Shown piece by piece: positions 14,649 through 22,755 of a stretch of 28,195 bases of DNA. How positions within the stretch are numbered: the first letter of the stretch is position 1; the number at the start of each line of letters is the position of its first letter. The notes beneath the pieces are model-generated. The model ran no database searches. It saw nothing but the letters and a program-made list of their open reading frames with translations, and had not been told where the DNA came from. This stretch comes from an uncultured Marmoricola sp. (GTDB lineage Bacteria > Actinomycetota > Actinomycetes > Propionibacteriales > Nocardioidaceae). Position numbers and translations under genes: made by a program. The stretch lies in contig NZ_CALTZE010000035.1 in the NCBI RefSeq assembly GCF_943913695.1, forward strand, positions 1 to 28,195, given 5' to 3'.

Positions 14649-16700
14649 TCAGCCCACGGCCGTCTTGGGGCCGCTGCGGGCGCGGGCGAGCAGGCTCTGC
14701 CGGCGGGAGGCGCCCTGCTTGCTGGCGGCGGCCTGGGTGATCCGGTCGAGCATGATGCCGAGCAGCACGATGGTGATGCCGGCGGCGGCGCCGAAGCCCC
14801 ACTCCTCGCTGCGGGAGAAGCCGAGCACGACGTCGTAGCCCAGGGCCTGGGCCCCGACCAGGCCGCCGATGACGATCATCGCGAGCACGTAGAGCAGGCC
14901 CTGGTTGGCGGCGAGCACGAGTGACCCGCGCGCCATCGGCAGCTGCACCTGGGTGATCTCCTGCCACGCGGTGGTGCCGGTCGAGCGCGAGGCCTCCAGG
15001 GTGGTCCCCGGGACCCCCTTGACCCCGTCGGCGACCAGCTTGATGGCAGGCGGGGCGGCGTAGACGATGGCGGCGAAGATGGCGGTGAAGCGGGTGGTGC
15101 CGAACATGGCGAGCACCGGGATCAGGTAGCAGAAGGCGGGGATCGTCTGACCCGCGTCGAGCAGGGGTCGCAGGGTCAGGTCGACCCGCGGACGGCGCGC
15201 CATCCACACCCCGAGGACGACCCCGATGGCCATGACCAGCAGGGTGCCGACCAGCACCATGGTGAGGGTCTCCATGGTGTGGTTCCACAGCCCGAAGGCC
15301 AGGATGCCTGCCAGGCAGGGCACCGTCGACAGGAGCACGCGCAGGCCGCCGAGGATCACGGCGATCGCGCAGATCGCGATCGCGGTGAGCCACCACGGCG
15401 ACTCCGAGAGCAGCGCCTGCAGCGGGTTGAGCAGGCCGTAGGAGATGGCGTTCTTGAGGGCCTCGCCGGCTCCCTGCAGTACGCCGACCACGCCGTTGGT
15501 CAGGCTGTCGAGCACCTGGGCGAGCCGGGGACCGAGTCCGGTGTCGGGGAACTCGGCGAGGGCGAAGCTCAGCCGTGACAGGTAGACGCAGACCAGGGCC
15601 ACGACACCGGCGGCGGCGAGCACGACGGTGCGGGTGCGCCCGGTCAGTCCGACTCCACGGGCGGCCTTCTCGGCGCGCTCGCTCGCGGCGGTCGTGGTGC
15701 GGTCGAGCATGATGGCGGTCAGCACGATGAGCAGGCCGGGCACCAGCGAGCTGCCGACGTCGTTGCGGATCAGCGCCGAGAGCACGGGATCGCCGAGGCC
15801 CGGACCGTCGACGTAGGAGGCGATGATCGCCATCGACAGCGCCGCCATGATGGTCTGGTTGAGCCCGACGACGAGGGTCTTGCGCGCCATCGGCAGCTGC
15901 ACCTTGAGCAGCCGCTGCCACCGGGTCTGTCCGACGGAGTCGGTGGCCTCGATCGCGGTGGGTGAGACGGTGCGGATGCCGTGTCCGCCGATGCGGATCA
16001 GCGGTGGCATCGCGTAGATCAGCGTGCACACGACGGCTCCGGAGACCCCGATGCCGAAGAAGAGCACGATCGGCAGCAGGTAGACGAAGGTCGGCATCGT
16101 CTGCATCGCGTCGAGCACCGGGGTAATGACCGCACGCGCTCTGGGGCTGGTGCCCATCAGGACCGCCAGGGGGAGGCCGAGCACCACCACGACCCCGACC
16201 GACATGCCGGTGACCAGGAGCAGGTCGACGCCCTCCTCCCAGTAGCCGAGCACGCCGAAGGAGACGAACGTGGCGGCCACGAGGACCGCCATGCGGACGC
16301 CCGCGACGGCGAGGCCGACCCAGGCGGCCAGTGCGGTGACCCCCAGCCAGCCGACCTGGGGGACCGGTCGGGGCAGTGCCGGGGCCGAGAAGAGCCGCTG
16401 CAGGAACTCGAAGACGTCGCGGATCAGCCCGCCGATGCCGGTGGTCAGGGCCACGACCGGGTTGGTGTCGCGGCTGGCGATGACCCCGTCCCGGAAGTCG
16501 GTCAGCCAGCGCATCACCCCGGTGCGCTCGCGTCCGGCCAGCGCCAGGGTGTCCTGCCCGCGCAGCAGCCAGAAGAGCGCGATCCAGACCACGACCACGC
16601 CCAGGACGGGGATCCACCGGGGGATCCCGTCGCGGTCGGGTGCGTCGGGCTGCTGCTCCTTGGTGTCCGCGCTCGTGGGATCCGCGGCGGTGGTGCTCAC
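14649..16700 (-). CDS. Glycine betaine ABC transporter permease, two permease domains fused in one chain
   Basis: The 683-residue product holds two homologous OpuAB/ProW-type permease domains. Each has the ATPase-docking EAA loop: EATDSVGQTRWQRLLKVQLP (about residue 250) and EASRSTGTTAWQEITQVQLP (about 590). Preceding segments are also parallel: LDAMQTMPTFVYLLPIVLFF and LDAGQTIPAFCYLIPVLAMF. In ordinary systems one domain per chain forms a homodimer; here one polypeptide can supply both halves. The N-terminus is a polar, Asp/Pro-rich tail before the first helix (IPVLGVVVVWIALFWLL). The GTG start at 16700 overlaps the ATPase stop by four bases. The substrate is inferred from the neighbouring binding protein. 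Confidence 0.9.
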   Translation of the reverse strand: MSTTAADPTSADTKEQQPDAPDRDGIPRWIPVLGVVVVWIALFWLLRGQDTLALAGRERTGVMRWLTDFRDGVIASRDTNPVVALTTGIGGLIRDVFEFLQRLFSAPALPRPVPQVGWLGVTALAAWVGLAVAGVRMAVLVAATFVSFGVLGYWEEGVDLLLVTGMSVGVVVVLGLPLAVLMGTSPRARAVITPVLDAMQTMPTFVYLLPIVLFFGIGVSGAVVCTLIYAMPPLIRIGGHGIRTVSPTAIEATDSVGQTRWQRLLKVQLPMARKTLVVGLNQTIMAALSMAIIASYVDGPGLGDPVLSALIRNDVGSSLVPGLLIVLTAIMLDRTTTAASERAEKAARGVGLTGRTRTVVLAAAGVVALVCVYLSRLSFALAEFPDTGLGPRLAQVLDSLTNGVVGVLQGAGEALKNAISYGLLNPLQALLSESPWWLTAIAICAIAVILGGLRVLLSTVPCLAGILAFGLWNHTMETLTMVLVGTLLVMAIGVVLGVWMARRPRVDLTLRPLLDAGQTIPAFCYLIPVLAMFGTTRFTAIFAAIVYAAPPAIKLVADGVKGVPGTTLEASRSTGTTAWQEITQVQLPMARGSLVLAANQGLLYVLAMIVIGGLVGAQALGYDVVLGFSRSEEWGFGAAAGITIVLLGIMLDRITQAAASKQGASRRQSLLARARSGPKTAVG

Positions 16701-17776
16701 GGTTGTGACTCCTCGGCCACCACCACGCGGAGGATCTCCTCGTCGTCGACCAGCCCGACCATGCGGTCGCCGTCCATCACCCGCACCGGCCTGTCGGAGG
16801 CGAGCACGGCCTGGGCGGCGTGGCGTACGACGGTGTCCTGCGAGATGGCGGGCCCGTCGAGCGGGTCGTCAGGCCGCGGCTCGCGCATCACCCACTTCAA
16901 GGTGAGCACGTGTGACTTCGGGACCTCGGAGGTGAAGTCGGCGACGTAGTCGTCGGCGGGGGCGCCCACGACCTCGTCGGGGGTGCCGATCTGCACGATC
17001 TCGCCGTCGCGCAGGATCATGATCCGGTCGCCGAGCTTGAGCGCCTCGGCGAGGTCGTGGGTGATGAAGACCATCGTCTTGCCGACCTCGTGGTGCAGCC
17101 GGATGACCTCGTTCTGCATGTCGCGCCGGATCAGCGGGTCGAGCGCGGAGAAGGGCTCGTCGAAGAGCAGCATCTGCGGGTCGCCGGCCAGTGCCCGGGC
17201 GAGGCCGACGCGCTGCTGCATGCCCCCGGAGAGCTGGTCGGGGTAGTTCTGCTCGTAGCCGGCGAGCCCCACCAGCTCGACGACCTCGGCGGCCTTGGCG
17301 CGGCGCTCCTTCTTGCCCATGCCGCGGATCTCGAGGCCGTAGGCGACGTTGTCGATGACCTGCTTGTGCGGCAGCAGGCCGAAGTGCTGGAAGACCATCG
17401 AGACCTGGGTACGCCGCAGCTCGCGCAGCTCGGCCTCCGAGCACCCGGTCACCTCGCGCTCGCCGATGCGCACCGTGCCCGCGGTCGGCTCGATCAGCCG
17501 GGTCAGGCAGCGCACCAGCGTCGACTTGCCCGAGCCCGAGAGCCCCATCACCACGAAGACCTCGCCGGGCGCGACGTCGAAGGAGACGTCCTTGACGCCC
17601 ACCACGCTGCCGGTCTTGGCCTTGAGGTCCGCGCGGGAGAGGTCTGCGTCGGGGGTGCCGATGATCTTGTCGGCGGCGGGGCCGAAGATCTTCCACAGGT
17701 TGCGGACCTCGAGGCCCGCCCCGGTGCGTGCGGGGGCGGAGGTGCCGGACGTCTCGGTCGTGGTGGGTGCCGTCAT
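16697..17776 (-). CDS. Glycine betaine ABC transporter ATP-binding protein (OpuAA/ProV-like)
   Basis: A 359-residue ATPase. It has Walker A GLSGSGKST (78-86), Q-loop VFQHFGLLPH, signature LSGGMQQRV (from 181), Walker B MLLFDEPFSALD (Asp205, Glu206) and the H-loop FITHD. The inserted N-terminal stretch DADLSRADLKAKTGSVVGVKD is typical of the ProV/OpuAA group. After the ATPase domain, residues from about 300 form a short regulatory tail with one CBS-like unit ending in GDRMVGLVDDEEILRVVV. OpuAA and ProV usually carry two CBS units, so the osmosensing part looks reduced. The ATG lies two bases past the betA stop, so the importer is co-transcribed with choline oxidation genes. Confidence 0.92.
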   Translation of the reverse strand: MTAPTTTETSGTSAPARTGAGLEVRNLWKIFGPAADKIIGTPDADLSRADLKAKTGSVVGVKDVSFDVAPGEVFVVMGLSGSGKSTLVRCLTRLIEPTAGTVRIGEREVTGCSEAELRELRRTQVSMVFQHFGLLPHKQVIDNVAYGLEIRGMGKKERRAKAAEVVELVGLAGYEQNYPDQLSGGMQQRVGLARALAGDPQMLLFDEPFSALDPLIRRDMQNEVIRLHHEVGKTMVFITHDLAEALKLGDRIMILRDGEIVQIGTPDEVVGAPADDYVADFTSEVPKSHVLTLKWVMREPRPDDPLDGPAISQDTVVRHAAQAVLASDRPVRVMDGDRMVGLVDDEEILRVVVAEESQP

Positions 17777-17778
17777 GG

Positions 17779-19494
17779 TCAGGTCCCTTGCTGGTTGCGG
17801 GGGTCGCCGGGCGGGAAGAGGGGCGAGTCGTCGCGGTGCCGGTAGTACGGCGCGTCGCTCGGCGCGAGCGGGGTGTTGCCGAGGATCAGGTCGGCGGCCT
17901 TCTCGGCGACCATCATCACCGGGGCGTAGATGTTGCCGTTGGTGACGAAGGGGAAGACGCTCGCGTCGACCACGCGCAGCGCCTCGGTGCCGTGCACCCG
18001 CATCGAGCCGGGGTCGGTGACCGACAGCTCGTCGGTGCCCATCTTGGCCGTGCACGAGGGGTGGAGCGCGGTCTCGGCGTCCTTGCGCACCCAGTCGAGG
18101 ATCTCCTCGTCGGTCTCCACCGACGGTCCCGGTGAGAGCTCGCCGGCGTTGAAGGGGGCGAAGGCGGGCTGGTTGAGGATGTCGCGTGCCACCCGCACCG
18201 CCTCGACCCACTCGCGGCGGTCGTTGGGGGTGGTCAGGTAGTTGAAGAGCATCTTCGGCTTGGCCGTCGGGTCGGCGCTGGCGATGCGCACCCAGCCCCT
18301 CGTGTCGGCGTACATCGGGCCGATGTGGACCTGGTAGCCGTGGCCCTGGGTCGGCGCGGAGCCGTCGTAGCGGATCGCGACGGGCAGGAAGTGGAACATC
18401 AGGTTGGGCCAGTCGACGTCGTCGTTGCTGCGCGCGAAGCCGCCGCCCTCGAAGTGGTTGGTCGCGCCGAGGCCGTCCTTGAAGAACAGCCAGCGGTAGC
18501 CGATGCCCGGACGCCGGTGCATCGCCAGGCCCGGGGCGATTGAGACCGGCTGCTTGGAGGCGTACTGGATGTAGACCTCGAGGTGGTCCTGGAGGTTCTC
18601 CCCGACCCCGGCGAGGTCGTGCACGACCGGGATGCCGTGCTCGCCGAGCAGGCCGGCCGGACCGACCCCGGAGAGCTGGAGCAGCTGCGGGGTGTTGATG
18701 GCGCCACCGCAGAGGATGACCTCGCCGGCCCGGACGCTGCGGCGGGAGCGGCCGTAGCGGAGATACTCCACGCCGGTGGCCCGCTTGCCCTCGAAGAGCA
18801 CCTTGGTGGCGTGCGCGAGCGTCTCGACGCGGAGGTTCTTGCGCTCCTTCATCACCGGGTGCAGGTAGGCGCGGGCCGCGGAGAGTCGGCGGCTGTCGTG
18901 GACGTTGCGGTCGAAGCGCGCGAAGCCCTCCTGGCGGTAGCCGTTGACGTCGTCGGTCAGCGGGTAGCCCGCCTGCTGCGCGGCCTCGAAGAAGGCGCCG
19001 AAGAGGGGGTTGGTCGCCGGACCCCGCTCCAGCACCAGCGGCCCGCTGCCGCCGCGCCACGCGTCGGCCGCCACGCGGCCGTCGACCATGAGGGTCTCCA
19101 TGCGCTTGAAGTAGGGCAGGCAGTGGCGGTAGTCCCACTGCTCCATGCCGGGCTCGGCGGCCCAGCGCTCGTAGTCCATCGGGTTGCCGCGCTGGAAGAT
19201 CATGCCGTTGATGGAGCTGGAGCCCCCGAGCACCTTGCCGCGGGCGTGGTAGACCCTGCGGCCACCCATCTCCGGCTCCGGCTCGGACTCGTAGCGCCAG
19301 TCGTAGAGCCGGTTGCCGATCGGGATCGGGAGTGCTGCCGGCATGTGCACCAGCGGGTCGAGGCGCCAGTCGGAGTGACCCGCCTCGAGCACGAGCACCG
19401 TGTTCGAGGGGTCGGCGCTGAGCCGGTTGGCGATCGCGCTGCCCGCCGAGCCGCCCCCGACGACGACGTAGTCGTAGTGCTCGCGCCGGCTCAT
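17779..19494 (-). CDS. betA: Choline dehydrogenase (GMC oxidoreductase)
   Basis: The 571-residue product is a glucose-methanol-choline flavoenzyme that should oxidise choline to betaine aldehyde. It has the N-terminal FAD loop VVGGGSAG with LEAG at the end of the second strand, GMC signature 1 (HARGKVLGGSSSINGMIFQRG region), signature 2 (GGAINTPQLLQLSGVGP), and the active-site pair HPSCTAKMG (His478) and TNGNIYAP (Asn521), at the spacing of the catalytic His/Asn pair of choline oxidase. The match to E. coli-type BetA runs the whole length. It overlaps betB by four bases (ATGA) and is followed two bases later by the importer ATPase. Close relatives can act on other alcohols, but the aldehyde dehydrogenase and betaine importer support choline. 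Confidence 0.9.
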   Translation of the reverse strand: MSRREHYDYVVVGGGSAGSAIANRLSADPSNTVLVLEAGHSDWRLDPLVHMPAALPIPIGNRLYDWRYESEPEPEMGGRRVYHARGKVLGGSSSINGMIFQRGNPMDYERWAAEPGMEQWDYRHCLPYFKRMETLMVDGRVAADAWRGGSGPLVLERGPATNPLFGAFFEAAQQAGYPLTDDVNGYRQEGFARFDRNVHDSRRLSAARAYLHPVMKERKNLRVETLAHATKVLFEGKRATGVEYLRYGRSRRSVRAGEVILCGGAINTPQLLQLSGVGPAGLLGEHGIPVVHDLAGVGENLQDHLEVYIQYASKQPVSIAPGLAMHRRPGIGYRWLFFKDGLGATNHFEGGGFARSNDDVDWPNLMFHFLPVAIRYDGSAPTQGHGYQVHIGPMYADTRGWVRIASADPTAKPKMLFNYLTTPNDRREWVEAVRVARDILNQPAFAPFNAGELSPGPSVETDEEILDWVRKDAETALHPSCTAKMGTDELSVTDPGSMRVHGTEALRVVDASVFPFVTNGNIYAPVMMVAEKAADLILGNTPLAPSDAPYYRHRDDSPLFPPGDPRNQQGT

Positions 19495-20975
19495 GCGTCA
19501 CCGCCTCCGAACCAGGCGGAGGGGGCGGGGGCGATGTTGTGCCACACGTGCTTGGTCTCCTGGTATTCCGCCAGCCCGTGCTGCCCCAGCTCGCGGCCGA
19601 TGCCGGACTGCTTGTAGCCGCCCCACTCGGCCTGGGCGACATAGGGGTGGAAGTCGTTGATCCAGACCGTGCCCATCCGCAGCCGGGCGGCGACGCGCTG
19701 GCCGCGGCCCGCGTCGGAGGTCCACACGGCCCCGGCGAGGCCGTAGATCGAGTCGTTGGCGATGCGCACGGCGTCGTCCTCGTCGCGGAAGGTCTCCACG
19801 GTCATCACCGGGCCGAAGGACTCCTCCTGCGCCACGGTCATCCGCGAGGTGACGCCCGCGAGGATCGTCGGCGCGAAGAAGAAGCCGTCAGCGAGGGCGC
19901 CGTCGGTGGCGCGGTGACCACCCACGAGCACCTGGGCGCCCTCGGCGACGCCCGCCTCGACGTACGCCGTCACCTTGTCGAGGTGGCCCTGGCTGATCAG
20001 GGCCCCGGTCTCGGCGGCCTCGTCGAAGGGGCCACCCAGCCGGATGCTCCCCGCCCGCCGGACGAGCTCGGCGACGAACTCCTCGGCGATCGACTCCTCG
20101 ACCAGCAGCCGGGCTCCGGCCGAGCACACCTGGCCGGAGTGCAGGAAGACCGCGGTCAGCGCGTTGTCGAGGGCGGCCTCGCGGTCGGCGTCGGCGAAGA
20201 CGATGTTGGGGTTCTTGCCGCCGAGCTCGAGGGCGACCTTCTTCACGGTGCCGGCTGCGGCGGCCATGATCCGCTTGCCGGTCTCGAGGCCGCCGGTGAA
20301 GGAGACCAGGTCGACCCGGGGGTCGGTGGACAGCGGCGCCCCGGCGTCGGCACCGGCGCCGAGCACGAGGTTGCCCACGCCGCTCGGCAGCCCCGCCTCC
20401 TCCAGCAGCCGCATCAGGTGGACCGCACTGTGCGGCGAGAGCTCGCTGGGCTTGAGCACGAAGGTGCAGCCGGCGGCGAGCGCCGGGGCGACCTTCCAGG
20501 AGACCTGGAGCAGCGGGTAGTTCCACGGCGTGATCAAGCCGGCGACCCCGACGGGCTCGTGGACCACGCGACTGACCACCGAGGCCTGGCCGGTGTCGAC
20601 GACACGGCCCCCGTCGGCGTCGGCGACGAGCCCGTAGTGGCGGAAGACGCTCGTGACGTCGTCGACGTCGAGCTCGCTCTCGGCCAGGCGCTTGCCGGTG
20701 TCGAGCGACTCCATGCGTGCGATCTCGGCCTTGTCGCGCTGCAGCAGGTCGGCGACGCGCAGCAGCAGGTCGCCGCGCTCGCGCGCGCTGGTCGCCGGCC
20801 ACGGCCCGTGGTCGAAGGCCTCGCGCGCGGCGGCGATCGCGGCCTCGGTGTCCACCGCGGTGGACTCGTCGACCTCGGCCACCAGGCTGCCGTCGGCGGG
20901 GCAGCGGATCTCACGGCGTCCGCCCTCCCGTGCGGCCACCCAGGAGCCTGCGACGTAGTTCTCCGGCATCTGCAT
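19491..20975 (-). CDS. betB: Betaine-aldehyde dehydrogenase
   Basis: A 494-residue NAD(P)-dependent aldehyde dehydrogenase, full length for the family. Key residues: Asn152 in TPWNYPLL (oxyanion hole), the nucleotide-binding SFTGGLETGKRI, the general base Glu250 in ALELGGKNPN and the nucleophile Cys284 in HSGQVCSAG. It should turn betaine aldehyde into glycine betaine. The C-terminus (WGGYKQSGIGRELG then GLAEYQETKHV) is typical of BetB-type enzymes. The first gene of its operon; it overlaps betA. Two ATGs are possible, 20975 and 20969; CAGGA is better spaced for the second. The upstream palindrome at 20989-21005 lies 13 bases before the first ATG. Confidence 0.9.
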   Translation of the reverse strand: MQMPENYVAGSWVAAREGGRREIRCPADGSLVAEVDESTAVDTEAAIAAAREAFDHGPWPATSARERGDLLLRVADLLQRDKAEIARMESLDTGKRLAESELDVDDVTSVFRHYGLVADADGGRVVDTGQASVVSRVVHEPVGVAGLITPWNYPLLQVSWKVAPALAAGCTFVLKPSELSPHSAVHLMRLLEEAGLPSGVGNLVLGAGADAGAPLSTDPRVDLVSFTGGLETGKRIMAAAAGTVKKVALELGGKNPNIVFADADREAALDNALTAVFLHSGQVCSAGARLLVEESIAEEFVAELVRRAGSIRLGGPFDEAAETGALISQGHLDKVTAYVEAGVAEGAQVLVGGHRATDGALADGFFFAPTILAGVTSRMTVAQEESFGPVMTVETFRDEDDAVRIANDSIYGLAGAVWTSDAGRGQRVAARLRMGTVWINDFHPYVAQAEWGGYKQSGIGRELGQHGLAEYQETKHVWHNIAPAPSAWFGGGDA

Positions 20976-20988
20976 CCTGTCCCGCCCC

Positions 20989-21005
20989 GTTGCGTCATGT
21001 GCAAC
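20989..21005. promoter_or_regulatory. Palindromic operator upstream of the betB-betA-importer operon
   Basis: GTTGCGTCATGTGCAAC has perfect 5-base arms and a 7-base centre. It is the near-twin of the site at 13465-13481, and a GCGAAAC box (21019-21025) again flanks it, here 13 bases away. A possible promoter on the minus strand is TTGACG (21050-21055), 18 bases, AAGAGT (21026-21031), which would place the palindrome just downstream of the start of transcription. The rest of 20976-21113 holds only a short GGCGT-CGT-ACGCC dyad (21098-21110) just after the iclR stop. Confidence 0.7.
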
Positions 21006-21113
21006 TAGTGGGCGTCTGGCGAAACACTCTTGTCAGGGACAACCAACCCCGTCAAGGGCCGTCACCAGATGGATACACGCCGTTGTAGACCACCGCGGGC
21101 GTCGTACGCCGCC

Positions 21114-21899
21114 TCACCGGCGCCCCCAGCCCAGCCGGTGGGAGAGCTCGTCGGCGGCCTCGAGCAGCAGCGGCAGCACCTCGTGCTGGCGCTCGGCGGT
21201 GAGCCGGAAGGTGGGCCCGGAGATGCTCATCGAGGCGATCACGTCGCCGTGGGCGTTGCGCACGGGCGCCGCCACGGCCGCGAGCCCGACCTCGAGCTCG
21301 TCGACGGCGGCCGCCCAGCCCTGCTCGCGCACGGCGACCAGCTCCTTGCGCAGCGTGGCGCGCGCGGTGACGGTGCGCTCGGTGTAGGCCGGGAGCCGGC
21401 CGAGCACCTCCTTCAACGCCACCTCGTCGAGCCAGGCGAGCAGCACCTTGCCGTTGCTGGTGGCGTGCAGCGGGATGTGCTGGCCGACCCAGTTGTGCGA
21501 GCCGAGCGCGCTGGGACCCGCCACCTGGTCGAGGTAGAGCGCACTGCCGCCGGAGAGCGTGGCCAGGTTGACCGTCTCGCCGCTGTCGGAGGCCAGCTGC
21601 TTGCACAGCGGCCGCGCCTCCTGCACCACGTCGAGGCGCGCACTGGTCGCACCGGCCAGGCGCAGCAGCCCGACGCCGAGGCGGTACTTGCCGCGGCCCT
21701 CCACCTGCTCGACGAGCCCGTGCTGCTCGAGCGTGGCCACCAGCCGGAAGGCCGTGCTCTTGTGGACGCCCAGGTCGGCGGCGATCTCCGTGACCCCCGA
21801 CTCCCCGGAGCGTGCCAGGATCTCGAGGACCGTGAGCGCACGGTCGACCGACTGCACGCTCCCGTTGCTCGCCGCCGCCTCGGTCACCGCGTTGCTCAT
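21114..21899 (-). CDS. IclR-family transcriptional regulator
   Basis: From ATG 21899 the product has 261 residues, usual for IclR. The N-terminal winged helix-turn-helix covers about residues 16-75 (VDRALTVLEILARSG, then VTEIAADLGVHKSTAFRLVATLEQHGLV). The C-terminal effector domain (from about 90) has the conserved LHATSNGKVLLAWL, TLRKELVAVREQGWA and VRNAHGDVIASMSISGP. The longer form from TTG 21926 would use a rare start, so the ATG is preferred. The gene lies 138 bases upstream of betB in the same direction, which makes it the local regulator of choline/betaine use; the effector may be choline, betaine or dimethylglycine (inference). BetI, the usual TetR-type regulator of bet genes, is absent. 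Confidence 0.9.
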   Translation of the reverse strand: MSNAVTEAAASNGSVQSVDRALTVLEILARSGESGVTEIAADLGVHKSTAFRLVATLEQHGLVEQVEGRGKYRLGVGLLRLAGATSARLDVVQEARPLCKQLASDSGETVNLATLSGGSALYLDQVAGPSALGSHNWVGQHIPLHATSNGKVLLAWLDEVALKEVLGRLPAYTERTVTARATLRKELVAVREQGWAAAVDELEVGLAAVAAPVRNAHGDVIASMSISGPTFRLTAERQHEVLPLLLEAADELSHRLGWGRR

Positions 21900-21920
21900 G
21901 GCGCGACCGTAGACCGTGTG

Positions 21921-21927
21921 GCGCAAC
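21921..21927. promoter_or_regulatory. Half-site of the choline-regulon palindrome before iclR
   Basis: GCGCAAC on the plus strand (GTTGCGC on the minus strand) matches one arm of the two full palindromes and lies 22 bases upstream of the iclR ATG, in the 40-base gap after the siderophore ATPase gene. The second arm (GGTCT) is not conserved. Weak autoregulation is possible; a 5-7 base match can also be chance. Confidence 0.3.
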
Positions 21928-21939
21928 CAGGCCAGCCTC

Positions 21940-22755
21940 TCAGCCGGGTTCGACGGGATGCACCGGCGTCGTGCGCGGGTCGAGCGGTACGACGGTGGGG
22001 GTGCCGGTCACCGGGTCGGGCTGCACCAGGCAGTGCAGCCCGAAGACGTCCTCGACGAGCTCGGCGGTGATGACGTCGTGCGGAGGGCCGGTCTCGACGA
22101 CCCGACCGTCGCACATCACCACGAGGTGGTCGGCGTAGCGCGCGGCGTGGCCCAGGTCGTGCAGCACGGTCACCACCGTCTTGCCGTCGTCGTGCAGGGT
22201 GCGGAGCAGCTCGAGCAGCTCGAACTGGTGCGCGATGTCCAAGAACGTGGTGGGCTCGTCGAGCAGCAGGATCGGGGTCTGCTGCGCGAGCAGCATCGCC
22301 ACCCAGGCGCGCTGCCGCTGTCCGCCGGACAGCTCGTCGACGAGGCGGCCGCCGAGGTCGCTGAGGCGGGTGTCGTGGAGAGCGCGGATCACCGCCTCCT
22401 CGTCGGCGGCACGCCACTGCTGGACCAGGCTCTGGTGGGGTGCGCGGCCCCGCGCGACGAGGTCGGCGACGCGCATGCCGCTGGGGGCGACCGAGGTCTG
22501 CGGCAGCAGGCCCAGCACGCGCGCGACCTGCTTGGACGGGTAGCTCTCGATCGGCCGGCCGTCCAGCAGCACCCGCCCGGCCGAGGGGCGGAGCACGCGC
22601 GCCAGCGCGCGCAGCAGGGTCGACTTGCCACACCCGTTGGGTCCGATGACGGCGGTGAAGGAGCCGTCGGGGATGGTGGTCGACAGCCCCTCGCAGACCG
22701 TCCGGCCGTCGTAGCCGATGGTGGCCTCCTCCACCACGAGCCGGGCGTGGGTCAT
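21940..22755 (-). CDS. Ferric-siderophore ABC transporter ATP-binding protein (FecE/FepC-like)
   Basis: The 271-residue ATPase begins at ATG 22755, overlapping the stop of the permease gene by four bases. It has Walker A GPNGCGKST, Q-loop LLPQTS, signature LSGGQRQRAWVAMLLAQ, Walker B LLLDEPTTFLDI and H-loop VLHDLGHA. The run DEPTTFLDIAHQFELLELL is typical of iron-siderophore importers. It forms the cytoplasmic motor of the four-gene importer at 21940-25932. The same fold serves vitamin B12 and haem importers, so the cargo rests on the iron box and the binding protein. Confidence 0.92.
   Translation of the reverse strand: MTHARLVVEEATIGYDGRTVCEGLSTTIPDGSFTAVIGPNGCGKSTLLRALARVLRPSAGRVLLDGRPIESYPSKQVARVLGLLPQTSVAPSGMRVADLVARGRAPHQSLVQQWRAADEEAVIRALHDTRLSDLGGRLVDELSGGQRQRAWVAMLLAQQTPILLLDEPTTFLDIAHQFELLELLRTLHDDGKTVVTVLHDLGHAARYADHLVVMCDGRVVETGPPHDVITAELVEDVFGLHCLVQPDPVTGTPTVVPLDPRTTPVHPVEPG

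Noticed and set aside
13594..16617. A 1007-codon minus-strand frame that seems to fuse the binding lipoprotein to an upstream extension.
   Set aside because: The upstream part is an out-of-frame shadow of the permease gene. A clear lipoprotein signal and GGAGGA mark ATG 14580 as the start.
16697..19642. A 981-codon frame joining the importer ATPase to Arg/Pro-rich sequence.
   Set aside because: The upstream part is a shadow of betA. The ATPase starts at ATG 17776, two bases after the betA stop.
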